64,000 nucleotides of DNA. Origin: Prorocentrum cordatum (lineage: Eukaryota > Sar > Dinophyceae > Prorocentrales > Prorocentraceae). The notes below the pieces were generated by a model. The model had not been told where the DNA came from. It saw only the letters and a list, made by a program, of their open reading frames with translations, and did not search any database. A program made the translations under genes and the position numbers. The DNA lies in the NCBI GenBank assembly GCA_963575745.1, contig CAUYUJ010020615.1, positions 1,157,736 through 1,221,735 on the forward strand, read 5' to 3'. Of this stretch, positions 19,530 to 28,770 are shown piece by piece; positions within the stretch are counted from its first letter, which is position 1, and every line of letters begins with the position of its first letter.

Positions 19530-20890
19530 ACCAGCCTCTTCCTCAAGGGGGGTGCAGAGGGCGCTGGGTCTCACGGGCACGGAGGGCAGGGGCAGGGAGG
19601 GAGGACAGAGGGGAGGGGAGGGGCGAAAAAGCGGAAGGGGCCACGGGAAAGGGGTGGAAGACGGGACCAGGCAGAGGGTGGGGGTGAGCGCGGGCCCCCC
19701 CTCCCACGCATTCCTCCCCCCTTCCATCCCTCCTTCCAGGCTCCGCTCACCTCCTCCCTCACCTCCCCCTCCCCCATGCCATGCGACGGACCGAAAAATG
19801 ATCAGCCATACGGCGGACCGAAAAGTGACAAGAATTGGCTTGCGTGTTTCAGCATGGGGGAAGCGGGTCCTGAGGGAAATGGGTCCTGGGCCCTGGGGCC
19901 TTCCCTCAGGACCACCTCTTCATCAAGAGTCGCTTCCGGTCCCGGTGCTCGGTACTCGTGGAGGGCCCCGAGAGCCTGGTAATGACAAAAAACCTAAGGA
20001 TTTCTTTCCCTCAGGACCCGCTTCCCCTTGGCGAATGTTCGCCCGCGCCCTTCTCGAGGTCGGGCGCTGGCCTGTCTCCCCCTGCTGGCCTGTGCTACCC
20101 CCGTCTCTTGCCGCAACTCCGCCTCCTGGCCAGTCTGTGCTCTCCGTTCGGACGGGGCCAGGACGAGGACGCATCCGTCATGGGGCACTCCAGAGCGCTC
20201 TCAGAGCGTTCCGGGACGCTCTGGCAGGGCCGCGGCGCCCAATACTCCGGAGCCGCCCGATCTCACAGATTCTCGATGCATCCACACCCGAACTTCCAAC
20301 TTACCCTCGCCCTGGCCTCGGCTTGCCCCCCCGCCTGCGCGCCCCGCCCCCCCCCCCCCTTCTGGACGTCACCCCGGCGTCCGACCTCCAGGCGGCCGAG
20401 CGGGTGGCCCGGCTTCCCCGACGGGCGCGGGCGCCACACGACCTGGAGGTCGGCAGCGGAGGGGGGCGGGGCGGCGGCAGGGAGGGGAGGGAAGGGGTAA
20501 AGAGGGAAGGGAGGGGAGGGAGATGAGCGAGGGAGGGGGAAGAGGCAGGAGGGAGGGAAAAGGTGAGAGGGATGGACGGGGGGGGGTGGAGGTGGGAGGG
20601 AGAGAACCGTCCGTCAAACTAGCTATCCGCATCTTGCATTCGATGACACCATCCCGAAGGGAGAAACGTTAAGCAAGATTCCCGCATCTGATCTTACATG
20701 GCGCCGACTCGCAAGGACAAGAGCCACCTGGCGTCGCGTGCCCGCACCCCGCAGGGACTATCGTTCCTCGTCGCGCAGGTGGTTAGGAGGGGAGGATAGG
20801 CCGCAGCCCAAGTTGGGGCCTCGTCTCCTCCTCTTTCTATTCTTTCTCCTCCTCCTCCTCCTCCTCCTCCTCTTCCTCCTCCTCCTTTCT
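19530..20890. other. purine/pyrimidine-rich DNA without a supportable gene
   Basis: The region has GGGAGG-rich stretches (19560-19700 and 20450-20620) and a CCT tract at 20840-20890 that borders element 1. Long plus-strand frames at 19550-20670 are open in all three frames at once and biased to Gly, Pro, Arg and Ser, so I do not call them genes. Confidence 0.45.
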
Positions 20891-20899
20891 TATTTTCCT

Positions 20900-21079
20900 C
20901 TCTCCTCCTCGGGCCAGACGGAAACAGGCGCAGCCTTGTGGATGCACATCTGTTTTTCAATCTCTGTCTGATCAAATTGCATGGCGAATAGATTTATCCC
21001 TCGAGCGAGCTCAGGCCGAGGCTCCTCTGCCTCGGCAAGCACGGGCCTGTACAGGCCACAAACGACACAGCAACTCCCA
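20900..21079 (-). repeat. element 1 terminal repeat B2
   Basis: 180 bp, identical to 21180-21359. It forms the outer 3' end of the element and abuts a CCT tract. Confidence 0.9.
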
Positions 21080-21112
21080 ACTATATAGGCAGAAGGCGGG
21101 GACGGCGGGTGG

Positions 21113-21179
21113 AAAGACTTGAGCGTAAACAGTTGCGGCCAGGCACCGAGAGAGAAAGACGTTCCGAGAACTGTAGCAT
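21113..21179 (-). repeat. element 1 terminal repeat A2
   Basis: 67 bp, identical to 27344-27410 (A1). It sits between B2 and B1 as expected for split direct repeats. Confidence 0.9.
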
Positions 21180-21359
21180 CTCTCCTCCTCGGGCCAGACG
21201 GAAACAGGCGCAGCCTTGTGGATGCACATCTGTTTTTCAATCTCTGTCTGATCAAATTGCATGGCGAATAGATTTATCCCTCGAGCGAGCTCAGGCCGAG
21301 GCTCCTCTGCCTCGGCAAGCACGGGCCTGTACAGGCCACAAACGACACAGCAACTCCCA
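21180..21359 (-). repeat. element 1 terminal repeat B1
   Basis: 180 bp, identical to B2. It begins 38 bp beyond the stop of the methyltransferase-like ORF and is contiguous with A2. Confidence 0.9.
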
Positions 21360-21397
21360 GACCCATACTGTGCCCTGGAGCCGCCTGAGGTGCAACC

Positions 21398-22186
21398 TCA
21401 ACCTAAACAGCGAGACAATCGAGCCCCACGAAGAGCCTCTGCCGACCTAATTACCCAGAGGACAATCGCTTTGGACAATCGCTTGGGGTAAGATGCCGCG
21501 AGAGCGGTCAGATTGACACTACTTCCAGGGAGCTTTCCTCGCAAGATTATGCGAGGTTTAAAACAGAAACTACAAGAACCATGGCCGGAACACAAAACGT
21601 TCTCTTGTCTAAGCATTGGGACGTGCCAGCCTACAAAGCGGGTGCGTTTGCGCCAACGCGCCCCAAAGGCGCACTGGTCTAGAACCAGCTGTCTACAAGA
21701 GGGGTGGCCCATGAGGGCCGCCATATTGGGTTCACGCCAGGCCTTGGACGCGTGAGGGTTCTCAAGGAGCAGAGGTACCTTTTGTTTGATGCAAGCCCTG
21801 ACGAGCCGTCTGGTGGCCATGAGCGTGCTATTGCCCAGGTTGAGACGAACTGCTTCAGCAGGGGTCGGGTCGGGAATCCCGTAGGGACACCATGATCGTC
21901 TGATCTGGCGGAAGAGAGCCGGAGTCCAGCTGCTGCACGGAAAGGCTGCAAACACGCCCTTGACTATGCCTGACTGAATCCAACCTATGAGCACGTTGAC
22001 CACCACTGCGTTCGACAGGTCATACTCTGGGCCGTTGAGCACATCGAAACTGATACAGCTCTCACCCTGAAATTTCATGCAGTCGGCAATGGTCCCAGTG
22101 CCAGAGAACAAATCTAGATACACTTTGCGCTCATAACTGGATTGAAGAAACTGACGCAATACCTGTCGCAACTTTGCTCGAACCAT
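21398..22186 (-). CDS. methyltransferase-like protein of element 1 (C5-cytosine type motifs)
   Basis: 262 aa from ATG 22186. Residues 25-31 are DLFSGTG, the SAM-binding motif I. FPCSSW (82-87) places a Pro-Cys pair at 83-84, as in motif IV of cytosine-C5 methyltransferases, where Cys is the nucleophile. ENP at 142-144 takes the place of motif VI (usually ENV). A CAFGARWRKRTRF block (172-184) and an ASYPKRLSKAI end (231-241) recur in elements 2 and 3. Length is short for a C5 enzyme, and a classic target-recognition domain is not evident. The ORF begins 66 bp after the recombinase stop. Upstream it is continuous with the RT-RNase H frame, so it may be the end of that polyprotein. C5 methylation is inference; DNA methyltransferases carried by dinoflagellate retrotransposons are known. 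Confidence 0.7.
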   Translation of the reverse strand: MVRAKLRQVLRQFLQSSYERKVYLDLFSGTGTIADCMKFQGESCISFDVLNGPEYDLSNAVVVNVLIGWIQSGIVKGVFAAFPCSSWTPALFRQIRRSWCPYGIPDPTPAEAVRLNLGNSTLMATRRLVRACIKQKVPLLLENPHASKAWREPNMAALMGHPSCRQLVLDQCAFGARWRKRTRFVGWHVPMLRQENVLCSGHGSCSFCFKPRIILRGKLPGSSVNLTALAASYPKRLSKAIVLWVIRSAEALRGARLSRCLG

Positions 22187-25100
22187 GTGGGCAGGCAGAG
22201 AAACGTCTAAACCCGCGTTGTGATCCCCACGACCTTCATGGAAAGGTTTCCTTACTTTGCTGCCACCAGCACCGTGGCCGTGGTCCCGGGAGGAACAGGG
22301 ACTCTGGCTGGAAGGCCCATGTACTGGCTCAGCTGCTTGTCGATCAGACTGCCGTAGTCGCGCGCTCTGACGGGTGAGCCCTCGAGAGACTTCAATACCC
22401 TGGCGTGCTTCTCGTACCGTTTCACCGCAGTGTCCGTGGCCCGACGGCCGCGGCGCTTGATGGCCTCCAACGATCGAGTCTGTCTGAGAGCATCGTCGCT
22501 GGCGCCTATGTGCCTCCTCATGTACGGGTGGAGCTTCGCCTGCCCCAGGTCTGCGACCTCCCTCACCCTCTTGAAAAGGCTGGAGAACTTGCGATAGTCG
22601 AAGGACCACCCTTTGTCCAGCGGGTTGCGTTTCTTCCAAGTAGCAAACCGTGGGTATAGGTATGTCAACTCCAAGCTGTCCAGCAAGATGCTCTCGTCGA
22701 ACTCCTTCGTCTTGGTGAGCCCTGCCTCCTCCTCTGGCGCAAGTAAGAGTGCCCCGTGAGAAGTCCTTGAACCCGCCAGTGGAGGCACTAGCTGATGTAC
22801 ACGAAGACCCCGACACTTGCTCGGCCGCAAGTAGAGCCGAAAGAGAAAGATGAGGCACGGTGCGGACTCCAGCTCGTTGAGGTATAACGCCGCATAGAGC
22901 TCCTCCAGATACTCCAGCATGGCCCTGCTGATGTCCGAGCTCGAACTCAACATCACTCCGTTGGTGCTGGCCCAGTCCTTGAACTCCTGGAAGTACCTGT
23001 CGTACCTCATCGCCGATAGACGAGTCACTTTGTTGGCCTCCAAAAAATACTGGCCGAACTGCCTCGCATGCACTGCCTCGTCCATGTGCTCGCGCCGTCT
23101 GCGCCTTGCCCTCTGAGTGCGAAGCTGCGACGTGCGGTCCTTCCTGGCCTCTGTCACAGGCCTCTTGGCGGGCATGGGCAGTCTCCTGGCTAGCAGCGCC
23201 TTCTGGTTCGGAGTCACTTGAGCCGTCCAGTTCGAGGAGGCCGTCATTGAAGTCCTCGAAATCATAGCCTGATGGTCTCAGCGGCTGAGAGCCACCGCCG
23301 AGCGTCCAGTGCCCATCGTCGAACTCGTTGATGAGGTGCTGGCTGTCTGTGGACCTGGCGAGCGTCTCGACAGCAGACTGGAGCGCAACACGCGCCTCGG
23401 CATCTCGGACGATCCAGGGAGGGCGAGCGTCTCGCGGCCCGCCGCCGCCCCAGACGGGCGGCCCAGTCTTGAGCCTCGATGCGGCGTCGGCAGGATTGAA
23501 CTCTGAGGGGGCCCACCTTGTGACAAAGTCTGAATCCGAGATCATGGACAAGGCGGCGAGCTGGCGACAATGTCTGTTGATACTGGCATTGCTGGCTCTG
23601 CCCTTACCCTGCGCCAAGACAAACCCCAGATTGTCTCCCAGGAAAAGGTGACGATGCGAAAATTGACGGGTGGAGCGGAGACGATTTCTGGCTGCGATGA
23701 CGGTGGCACGGCCCTCCGAAGAAGTAATGCTCTCTGCGAGCCGCCAGCGCCCCCGCACCTTGAGGCCCCACTCGCTGAAGTCGCCAATGTCCCCACGACG
23801 GATGTCGAACAACTCAGGTGGAAGCTCGTCTGGGGGGCAATCTGAATCTGGCACGGTCTTGACCTGGCCGTCGGGCTCGGCCAAGGCACGCTGTCGAGCC
23901 TGAACTGCATCGTCGACTGCGAACCTCCAACGTTCGCTCTGGCGGCCCCAACCTCGGACAGTCTCCAGCGGGAAGCTCCGGTTCACAATACCGAACCCCC
24001 CGTTGTCGGTCGCGTTGGCGCCCTCGGAGTCTGAAGCCGTAACCACTGTAGCCCATGGCCTCTTAGTGTCAGCGTAGGCAAGCGGAAGCAGTACCATCAT
24101 CCATCGAAGCTCCTTCGACACGGCTGGCCAAAGGCGAATCCGCTTGGGACCTGCGACGTCGATGAACCTGTAAATGGCGCGCGGGGTGCTGAGCAGACAC
24201 CGACGAAGGATGGCCGACCAAGTGAAGTGGCCCACAATGCGGTGAAGGAGCTCGCCTGAGCAGAAGCCCTCGTCCAGGATACCCTTGATGGCGAGGCGCA
24301 CCTTCCAGCACCGGCGATGGCCGACTGAAATGCGCCCGCTGGCCCTGTCCAAGGTCATTCCAGTGAACTGAGCCTCGGGAAGACCGTGCTCGAGCTCCTT
24401 GCATTGTAAGCCATCAGCTGCTAACTGCGCATAAAGCTTTCGGGCCATGCCCCTGACGACGTCGTCATCAGCGCCCGCGACCCCAGCATTGTCCACGTAG
24501 ATGGCCGTGCCGAAGCCGTCGCCAGTGACGTCAGGTGCCTGCTTCTTGTCCAGTAAGAAGGCTGAGGGTGGCACTCCCGCTCGAAGAGCGCTGGCCGTGA
24601 CCATAGCCTGACAGAAGTAGAGCGCCCAGGACCAGCCCATCGCCATGACCTCCAGGTGCGGTGTGACGTAGCCTGTGGACGTGATGCCCAGCTGGTCGCA
24701 CAACCTGCCGTCCACGCGGCGAAGTTGACTGGCCGAAACTCTGGGAAGAGCGAACCAATCCGAAACCCCTGGTGGAGCCTTACATCGGTAAAACGCGTTG
24801 TCAACGTCCATCTGAGACAGCACCAAATCATCCGTGACTCCGATCTCCATGGATGCCCAGGATGAGGGAGTCGGCAGACGAGAGTGGGCTGGCTCATCGA
24901 ACATCATGTTCACCGCTCTAGTATCCAGAATCATCCGTAATCTGCCATCCTTTTTTGCAACAAAGAAGATGCCAACAGTGGCCGCCCGTTCAGCTCGGAG
25001 CGATACAAGATTAGCCCGTACCATCTGCATGATGAAATCAGCATAACGCTTCTGATCTTTGACAAGAGCAGGATCACTATAAGGTTGAATTGTGCTTGTG

Positions 25101-25582
25101 GTCGCGGTCGAGTCGGAGTCTACTCTAGTCCGCAAGTTCGTCGAAATGGACCTCCAGCGTTGTAGGGCCAGACCGGACAGCACCTGCTCGCCGTCGGCCA
25201 GACCGCCCATGGTGGGCAACGAGACTAGGTCAGGCTGGAAGCTGCGCCGAGGGTCAGAGTCGGAGTACCCAGGGCGACTGCCGCCAAGCTCCGCCAGGGC
25301 TTGCGCGGCTGTGCAAGGAGGCGGTGGTATCGAACTGTAGATGTCGGTCAGCAGGCGCACGCCAAAATTCTGGGCCTCTGAGACCGTGAGACCTGGCGGC
25401 GGATGAATTGTGCAACCGTACATCTCGTTCAGACACTCCACTGCCGAATTTACCCAAGTCTGCCAATGCCGACGCATGTGAGAACGACGTCGAACAGCCC
25501 GGCAACCAGAGACCTGGGAACAAAATTGATCTTCTTGAGGATATGGCGACGCAAGAGGCAGCAGCTCTCGCGATACTGGCAT
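21398..25582 (-). CDS. reverse transcriptase-RNase H frame of element 1, open through to the methyltransferase-like domain
   Basis: 1394 codons from ATG 25582. RT: FFVAKKDGRLRMILDTRAVN (206-225); motif A Asp259 in SQMDVDNAFY; MAMGWSWALYFCQ (313-325); motif C IYVDN, where Asn365 replaces the usual second Asp. Thumb: LLHRIVGHFTWSAILRRC. RNase H: Asp518 (TASDSEG), Glu623, Asp650 (LGDNLG) and Asp699 (NPADAASR). Residues ~775-1130 are Ser/Gln/Gly/Arg-rich and overlap the recombinase in the +1 frame, so they look like a shadow. Residues 1133-1394 are the methyltransferase-like domain. The role is cDNA synthesis for retrotransposition. The start lies 45 bp after the ORF1 stop. Whether the whole frame is translated is unknown. 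Confidence 0.82.
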   Translation of the reverse strand: MPVSRELLPLASPYPQEDQFCSQVSGCRAVRRRSHMRRHWQTWVNSAVECLNEMYGCTIHPPPGLTVSEAQNFGVRLLTDIYSSIPPPPCTAAQALAELGGSRPGYSDSDPRRSFQPDLVSLPTMGGLADGEQVLSGLALQRWRSISTNLRTRVDSDSTATTSTIQPYSDPALVKDQKRYADFIMQMVRANLVSLRAERAATVGIFFVAKKDGRLRMILDTRAVNMMFDEPAHSRLPTPSSWASMEIGVTDDLVLSQMDVDNAFYRCKAPPGVSDWFALPRVSASQLRRVDGRLCDQLGITSTGYVTPHLEVMAMGWSWALYFCQAMVTASALRAGVPPSAFLLDKKQAPDVTGDGFGTAIYVDNAGVAGADDDVVRGMARKLYAQLAADGLQCKELEHGLPEAQFTGMTLDRASGRISVGHRRCWKVRLAIKGILDEGFCSGELLHRIVGHFTWSAILRRCLLSTPRAIYRFIDVAGPKRIRLWPAVSKELRWMMVLLPLAYADTKRPWATVVTASDSEGANATDNGGFGIVNRSFPLETVRGWGRQSERWRFAVDDAVQARQRALAEPDGQVKTVPDSDCPPDELPPELFDIRRGDIGDFSEWGLKVRGRWRLAESITSSEGRATVIAARNRLRSTRQFSHRHLFLGDNLGFVLAQGKGRASNASINRHCRQLAALSMISDSDFVTRWAPSEFNPADAASRLKTGPPVWGGGGPRDARPPWIVRDAEARVALQSAVETLARSTDSQHLINEFDDGHWTLGGGSQPLRPSGYDFEDFNDGLLELDGSSDSEPEGAASQETAHARQEACDRGQEGPHVAASHSEGKAQTARAHGRGSACEAVRPVFFGGQQSDSSIGDEVRQVLPGVQGLGQHQRSDVEFELGHQQGHAGVSGGALCGVIPQRAGVRTVPHLSLSALLAAEQVSGSSCTSASASTGGFKDFSRGTLTCARGGGRAHQDEGVRREHLAGQLGVDIPIPTVCYLEETQPAGQRVVLRLSQVLQPFQEGEGGRRPGAGEAPPVHEEAHRRQRRCSQTDSIVGGHQAPRPSGHGHCGETVREARQGIEVSRGLTRQSARLRQSDRQAAEPVHGPSSQSPCSSRDHGHGAGGSKVRKPFHEGRGDHNAGLDVSLPAHMVRAKLRQVLRQFLQSSYERKVYLDLFSGTGTIADCMKFQGESCISFDVLNGPEYDLSNAVVVNVLIGWIQSGIVKGVFAAFPCSSWTPALFRQIRRSWCPYGIPDPTPAEAVRLNLGNSTLMATRRLVRACIKQKVPLLLENPHASKAWREPNMAALMGHPSCRQLVLDQCAFGARWRKRTRFVGWHVPMLRQENVLCSGHGSCSFCFKPRIILRGKLPGSSVNLTALAASYPKRLSKAIVLWVIRSAEALRGARLSRCLG
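22252..23265 (-). CDS. tyrosine recombinase of element 1
   Basis: 337 aa in the +1 frame relative to RT-RNase H. It is expected to integrate circular element cDNA. The SAM-like N-terminal domain lies at about 60-130 (MRYDRYFQEFKDWAS). Box I Arg147 lies in LRPSK. Box II is LHPYMRRHIGAS with Arg251-His252; the usual preceding His is Tyr248. RRGRRATD has Arg at the usual Trp position. Tyr284 in VKRYEKH is the predicted nucleophile. The stretch between ELY and LRPSK looks short for the family and may reflect an internal deletion. The ATG at 23265 is the first in the frame; a frameshifted fusion with RNase H is an alternative. Confidence 0.78.
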   Translation of the reverse strand: MISRTSMTASSNWTAQVTPNQKALLARRLPMPAKRPVTEARKDRTSQLRTQRARRRRREHMDEAVHARQFGQYFLEANKVTRLSAMRYDRYFQEFKDWASTNGVMLSSSSDISRAMLEYLEELYAALYLNELESAPCLIFLFRLYLRPSKCRGLRVHQLVPPLAGSRTSHGALLLAPEEEAGLTKTKEFDESILLDSLELTYLYPRFATWKKRNPLDKGWSFDYRKFSSLFKRVREVADLGQAKLHPYMRRHIGASDDALRQTRSLEAIKRRGRRATDTAVKRYEKHARVLKSLEGSPVRARDYGSLIDKQLSQYMGLPARVPVPPGTTATVLVAAK

Positions 25583-25626
25583 CCCTGATTTCGGCGGCTG
25601 GACGGGACCCCAGCCGCCTGTGGCTC

Positions 25627-27123
25627 TCAGGTACTCTGGGCTGCCGCTGCTGCAGCTGCAGTGGCCTCTCTCTGGACCTTGGCAGCGGCCTTGGCGGCAG
25701 CCCTGTCGGATTTGCTCTTGCCTTTGCCGTCACTGATCGGAAGACCTGGCACATCATGCAGAGACGATAGCGGCAGTGGCCGCTGGGAATGTGGTGCCTG
25801 ACCAGCCTGCAACCTCCTCTCCTCGTCGAGCTTCCTGGATTCTTTTGCAATGGTCGACTCGCAATGTAGTTCCGAGGCTACGTACTCCTCGAGCAGTGGG
25901 CATAGCATCAACTGGCCCCAAGTCTCCCCAACCACCAAGTACAGAAACTCATCCTGCAGAATGTTGTCAATCTGGCTATTGGTGCGCAAATGCATGTGCT
26001 TGTAGCGGTACTCCGCCAGCTGAGCGCGCCGAAGCAGGAGTTCAACAAACGCAGGTTCTGACGCATTGACCTGGTCGTAAGTCACCGCGTACTCCACTGC
26101 TTTCATGGCCGTCTCGTGATCCGAAACTCCAGGGTCGGCAACTGAAAGAGCACACGTCGACTTCCAACACGAATGACGAGCCCGTGGGTGTCCGTTGGTT
26201 TGTAGTATGAACTGCAGGCACCACTTAGTAGTACGCGGCCCCGTAGGGGGCCATGAGTCCCACTCAGTCTCCGAGGTGAGGTCGACGGCGACTTTGAAAC
26301 CCTTGAACCTTTTCCCATGCCGACCTCCAGTAATCTCCAATATGCGAGCGTCCAGGTCTACATCGTCGCCGTCGTCTCCGCCACCAATGGCCGGATCATG
26401 ATCCGAGATCAGCATGGTGACCCCGTCTTGCATGAGAACGCCAAAGTCCCTACAGATGGCCCAGCCCTCGCCGGACGGCTTGTCCAGCACCTTGCTCTCT
26501 GTCGAGCCGATGTCCAGCCAACGCCGATGAGGTGCGGGTAAGCGGCCCGTGCCGTAGATGAGACCTAGGTCGTGGCCGACCCTCAAAGCCACCGCGTCCT
26601 CCGGGCTGCTCGTCGGTAGTAGCAACGGTGGTGCAGCAGCTCCAGGGGGAGTAGCCGTACTATCTGCCGCACCTGCAGCGAGGCCCAGCTGGGCGATCGG
26701 CGCCACGGGGTCAACGCCGTCGTCGATAGCGGGAATCGGTCTCCGAAGATTCTGGGCTCGACCTGCCGCTTGAGCTCGTTCGTAATGAGCTGGGCGTAGT
26801 ATCTGTCCAAATTCGAAGAGCCGTCCCCAGTGGGACAGAGGCCCTAGGCCCTGCCCGACGATCGGTGTCCCCTCGAGATCGCAGGGCGCGCAAGCGAGCC
26901 GCAATGGGCAACTCAGCTCCTCCGGGTAGATAACTCCTGTCGGCGTCATTACCAGGCGAACTGTGGCGGCTGCTATGGCGGGCAGTACGCCCATGATCCT
27001 CTCTAAGGTGGTGGCGTCGCTGTACTCCAAGATCAGTCTCTTGTGCCAGAACCGCTTCTCGGACTCGTGTTTCGCGATGATCTCGCGGCCTGGGCAAAAT
27101 AACCTCTGAGCTAGATCCGTCAT
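25627..27123 (-). CDS. gag-like ORF1 of element 1
   Basis: 498 aa, first ORF after A1. It is homologous in layout to element 2 ORF1. The shared segment has a W/F-P-P-T/Q-G core, then a hydrophobic-Gln-X-Asn/His-Gly segment leading to SCWKS or STW, then a G/V-SDH-T---- region. A C-terminal Lys/Ala-rich tail ends in poly-Ala. No zinc knuckle or protease is seen. By position it is the structural (gag-like) protein of the retroelement; that role is inferred. The stop is 45 bp before the RT ATG. Upstream, a +1-related frame (27319 to about 27110) encodes a hydrophobic stretch (SPYAVSVVTFAAGVVVGTAG) that may be a separate short ORF. Confidence 0.65.
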   Translation of the reverse strand: MTDLAQRLFCPGREIIAKHESEKRFWHKRLILEYSDATTLERIMGVLPAIAAATVRLVMTPTGVIYPEELSCPLRLACAPCDLEGTPIVGQGLGPLSHWGRLFEFGQILRPAHYERAQAAGRAQNLRRPIPAIDDGVDPVAPIAQLGLAAGAADSTATPPGAAAPPLLLPTSSPEDAVALRVGHDLGLIYGTGRLPAPHRRWLDIGSTESKVLDKPSGEGWAICRDFGVLMQDGVTMLISDHDPAIGGGDDGDDVDLDARILEITGGRHGKRFKGFKVAVDLTSETEWDSWPPTGPRTTKWCLQFILQTNGHPRARHSCWKSTCALSVADPGVSDHETAMKAVEYAVTYDQVNASEPAFVELLLRRAQLAEYRYKHMHLRTNSQIDNILQDEFLYLVVGETWGQLMLCPLLEEYVASELHCESTIAKESRKLDEERRLQAGQAPHSQRPLPLSSLHDVPGLPISDGKGKSKSDRAAAKAAAKVQREATAAAAAAAQST

Positions 27124-27343
27124 GTCGGCGGCAATACACTACGTGCCCCGCCGTCCCGACCACGACTCCTGCAGCAAACGTCACCACTGAGACAGCGTAT
27201 GGCGAGCCCACGTACGTACTCTGAACAGCGCAGGTGAGTGCAGACGAGGCTATCGGCGAGAGGGAAGGCCAGGCCACCTTGCCTGCCTCCCAAAGGGCAT
27301 GGGCTGCCGTGAGAAGCATGCACCTCAGGCGTCGCCGCCCCAA

Positions 27344-27410
27344 AAAGACTTGAGCGTAAACAGTTGCGGCCAGGCACCGAGAGAGAAAGACGTTCCGAGA
27401 ACTGTAGCAT
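27344..27410 (-). repeat. element 1 terminal repeat A1
   Basis: 67 bp, identical to A2. It marks the 5' end of the element; beyond 27410 the composite repeat resumes. Confidence 0.9.
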
Positions 27411-28300
27411 TCTGAATAACTCCTCCCTGTCGCACCCCGAGGCCAGTCGGAAGGGCGGGCCAGGCGTTTCGCCAGAACCTTCCTTAGCACTTATGAGCCT
27501 CAAGCTGAACAACTGACAACAATTGCACAGATGGAGGGTGGGTGTTCAAGATGTGACTCTCGCTTCAACACCGCGCGCACTCGGTTGAAACACGTGCAAT
27601 GGATTAAGGGCGGGTGGTTTTCAAAATGTGGCTCACGCCTCAGCGCCGCACACACTCGTTTGAAACATTTGCAAGAGCTTCACGGATTGAGGGCGGGTTG
27701 ATTTCAGAATCTGGCGCACACCTTAGCGTAGCGAGCATTCGTATTAAACACGTGCAAGAATATCACGGATTGGTAACGGGTTGTTTTGAACATTTGCGCT
27801 CGCCTAAGCGCCGCGCACATTCGTAGTAAACAGTTGCACGAGATTCACGGCTTGAGGACGGGTCATTTCCAACATGTGCTGTCGCCAGAGCGCGCACAGT
27901 CGATTGAAACACTTGCACTTCACGGATTGAGGGCAGGTGGGTTCAAAATGTGGCTCTCGCCTGAGCTCCGTGCACATTCGCGTTTAAATTTTGCACGAGT
28001 TCACTTGGTTCTCCTTGCTAACATACCAAGACTAATGCGTTAGAACGATTCAGGTTTGTCAGAGCGCAACGGTTACATTGATCCGCGGATTAAAATCGCA
28101 GAAATGGTGTTATGGGTGATGTGGCATGATTCGGGGTCGTCAAGACGCAGCAGTCAAGTTGAATCGTGGCGTTAAAGTCCTGAGACTTGTGCTGTGGCAC
28201 TCTTCAGGATGTCCACACGGCTGCCCCCCCAACGGGGCACTTCCCTGAGTGGAAAGGAATCCTCGCAGGAGGCTATCAAGAGACAGCTTGGAGGGAGGGT
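27411..28300. repeat. composite repeat, second copy, with ~80-bp and ~75-bp tandem units
   Basis: After ATAACTCCTCCCTGTCGCACC, five or six units of ~80 bp contain GGGCGGGT, AAAATGTGGCTC-CGCCT, CGCCGC-CACATTCG, AAACA-TTGCA and CACGGATTGAGG (27520-28010). Then come two ~75-bp units with TTGAATCGTGGCGTTAAAGT (28060-28200). Both unit types also occur once or twice at 18600-18990 and, more diverged, near 61780-61960. No gene is seen. Confidence 0.75.
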
Positions 28301-28344
28301 GTATTACAATATCGTTGATGGGTCTTTGGCTTGCTCTGGTCCTC

Positions 28345-28516
28345 CTACCACGACGACGGCGACGAGGAGGAGGAGAAGGCGGAGAGGAGGAGAGGAGGAG
28401 GAGGAGGAAGAGGAGGAGGTGGCGGAGGAGGAGAAGACGGCGGAGGAGAAGGAGAAGGAGGAGGATGAGGAGGAGGAGGAGGAGGAGGAGAGGAGGGGAG
28501 AAGGAGGAGGACGATG
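28345..28516. repeat. (GAG)n microsatellite
   Basis: Interrupted GAG/GAC run within the composite repeat. It equals the CCT tract of the 19260 copy in position but lies on the opposite strand. Confidence 0.9.
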
Positions 28517-28624
28517 AGGAGGAGGCCCCCTCTCACTCCTCCATCCTCATCCTCTCACCCCCGACAGACGGCAGGATGGCCAGGGAATGGAGGATGGAGG
28601 AAGTGAGCGAAGAGAGAGAAATAG

Positions 28625-28625
28625 A

Positions 28626-28661
<36 letters not shown>

Positions 28662-28770
28662 CAGGGCGAGGAACAGAGAGGGAGAGGGAGGGGGGGGCAG
28701 CAGAAGTAAGCGAGGGGTGGTAGAGAGAAGTGTATATACATATGTATGCATATATATATATATACACATA
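28625..28770. repeat. (AT)n, (GA)n and (TA)n microsatellites
   Basis: ATATAT, GAGAGA and TATACA tracts follow one another. Confidence 0.9.

Larger units (their letters stand above)
20900..27410 (-). mobile_element. element 1: YR retrotransposon with split direct repeats and a methyltransferase-like ORF
   Basis: The minus-strand order is A1 (27410-27344), gag-like ORF1, RT-RNase H, tyrosine recombinase, methyltransferase-like protein, B1 (21359-21180), A2 (21179-21113), a 33-bp spacer, and B2 (21079-20900). The A copies are identical over 67 bp and the B copies over 180 bp. A1...B1-A2-B2 is the terminal structure of PAT/Ngaro-type elements of the DIRS order, and RT plus YR confirms the order. 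Identical repeats and open ORFs argue for a recent insertion. The right flank (ATAACTCCTCCCTG) matches the uninterrupted composite repeat near 18510, giving an empty-site paralogue. Confidence 0.88.

Noticed and set aside
22240-23250. Ser/Gln/Gly-rich middle of the element 1 RT frame as a functional domain
   Set aside because: It overlaps the recombinase in another frame and has the composition of a shadow; kept only as an overlapping-frame observation.
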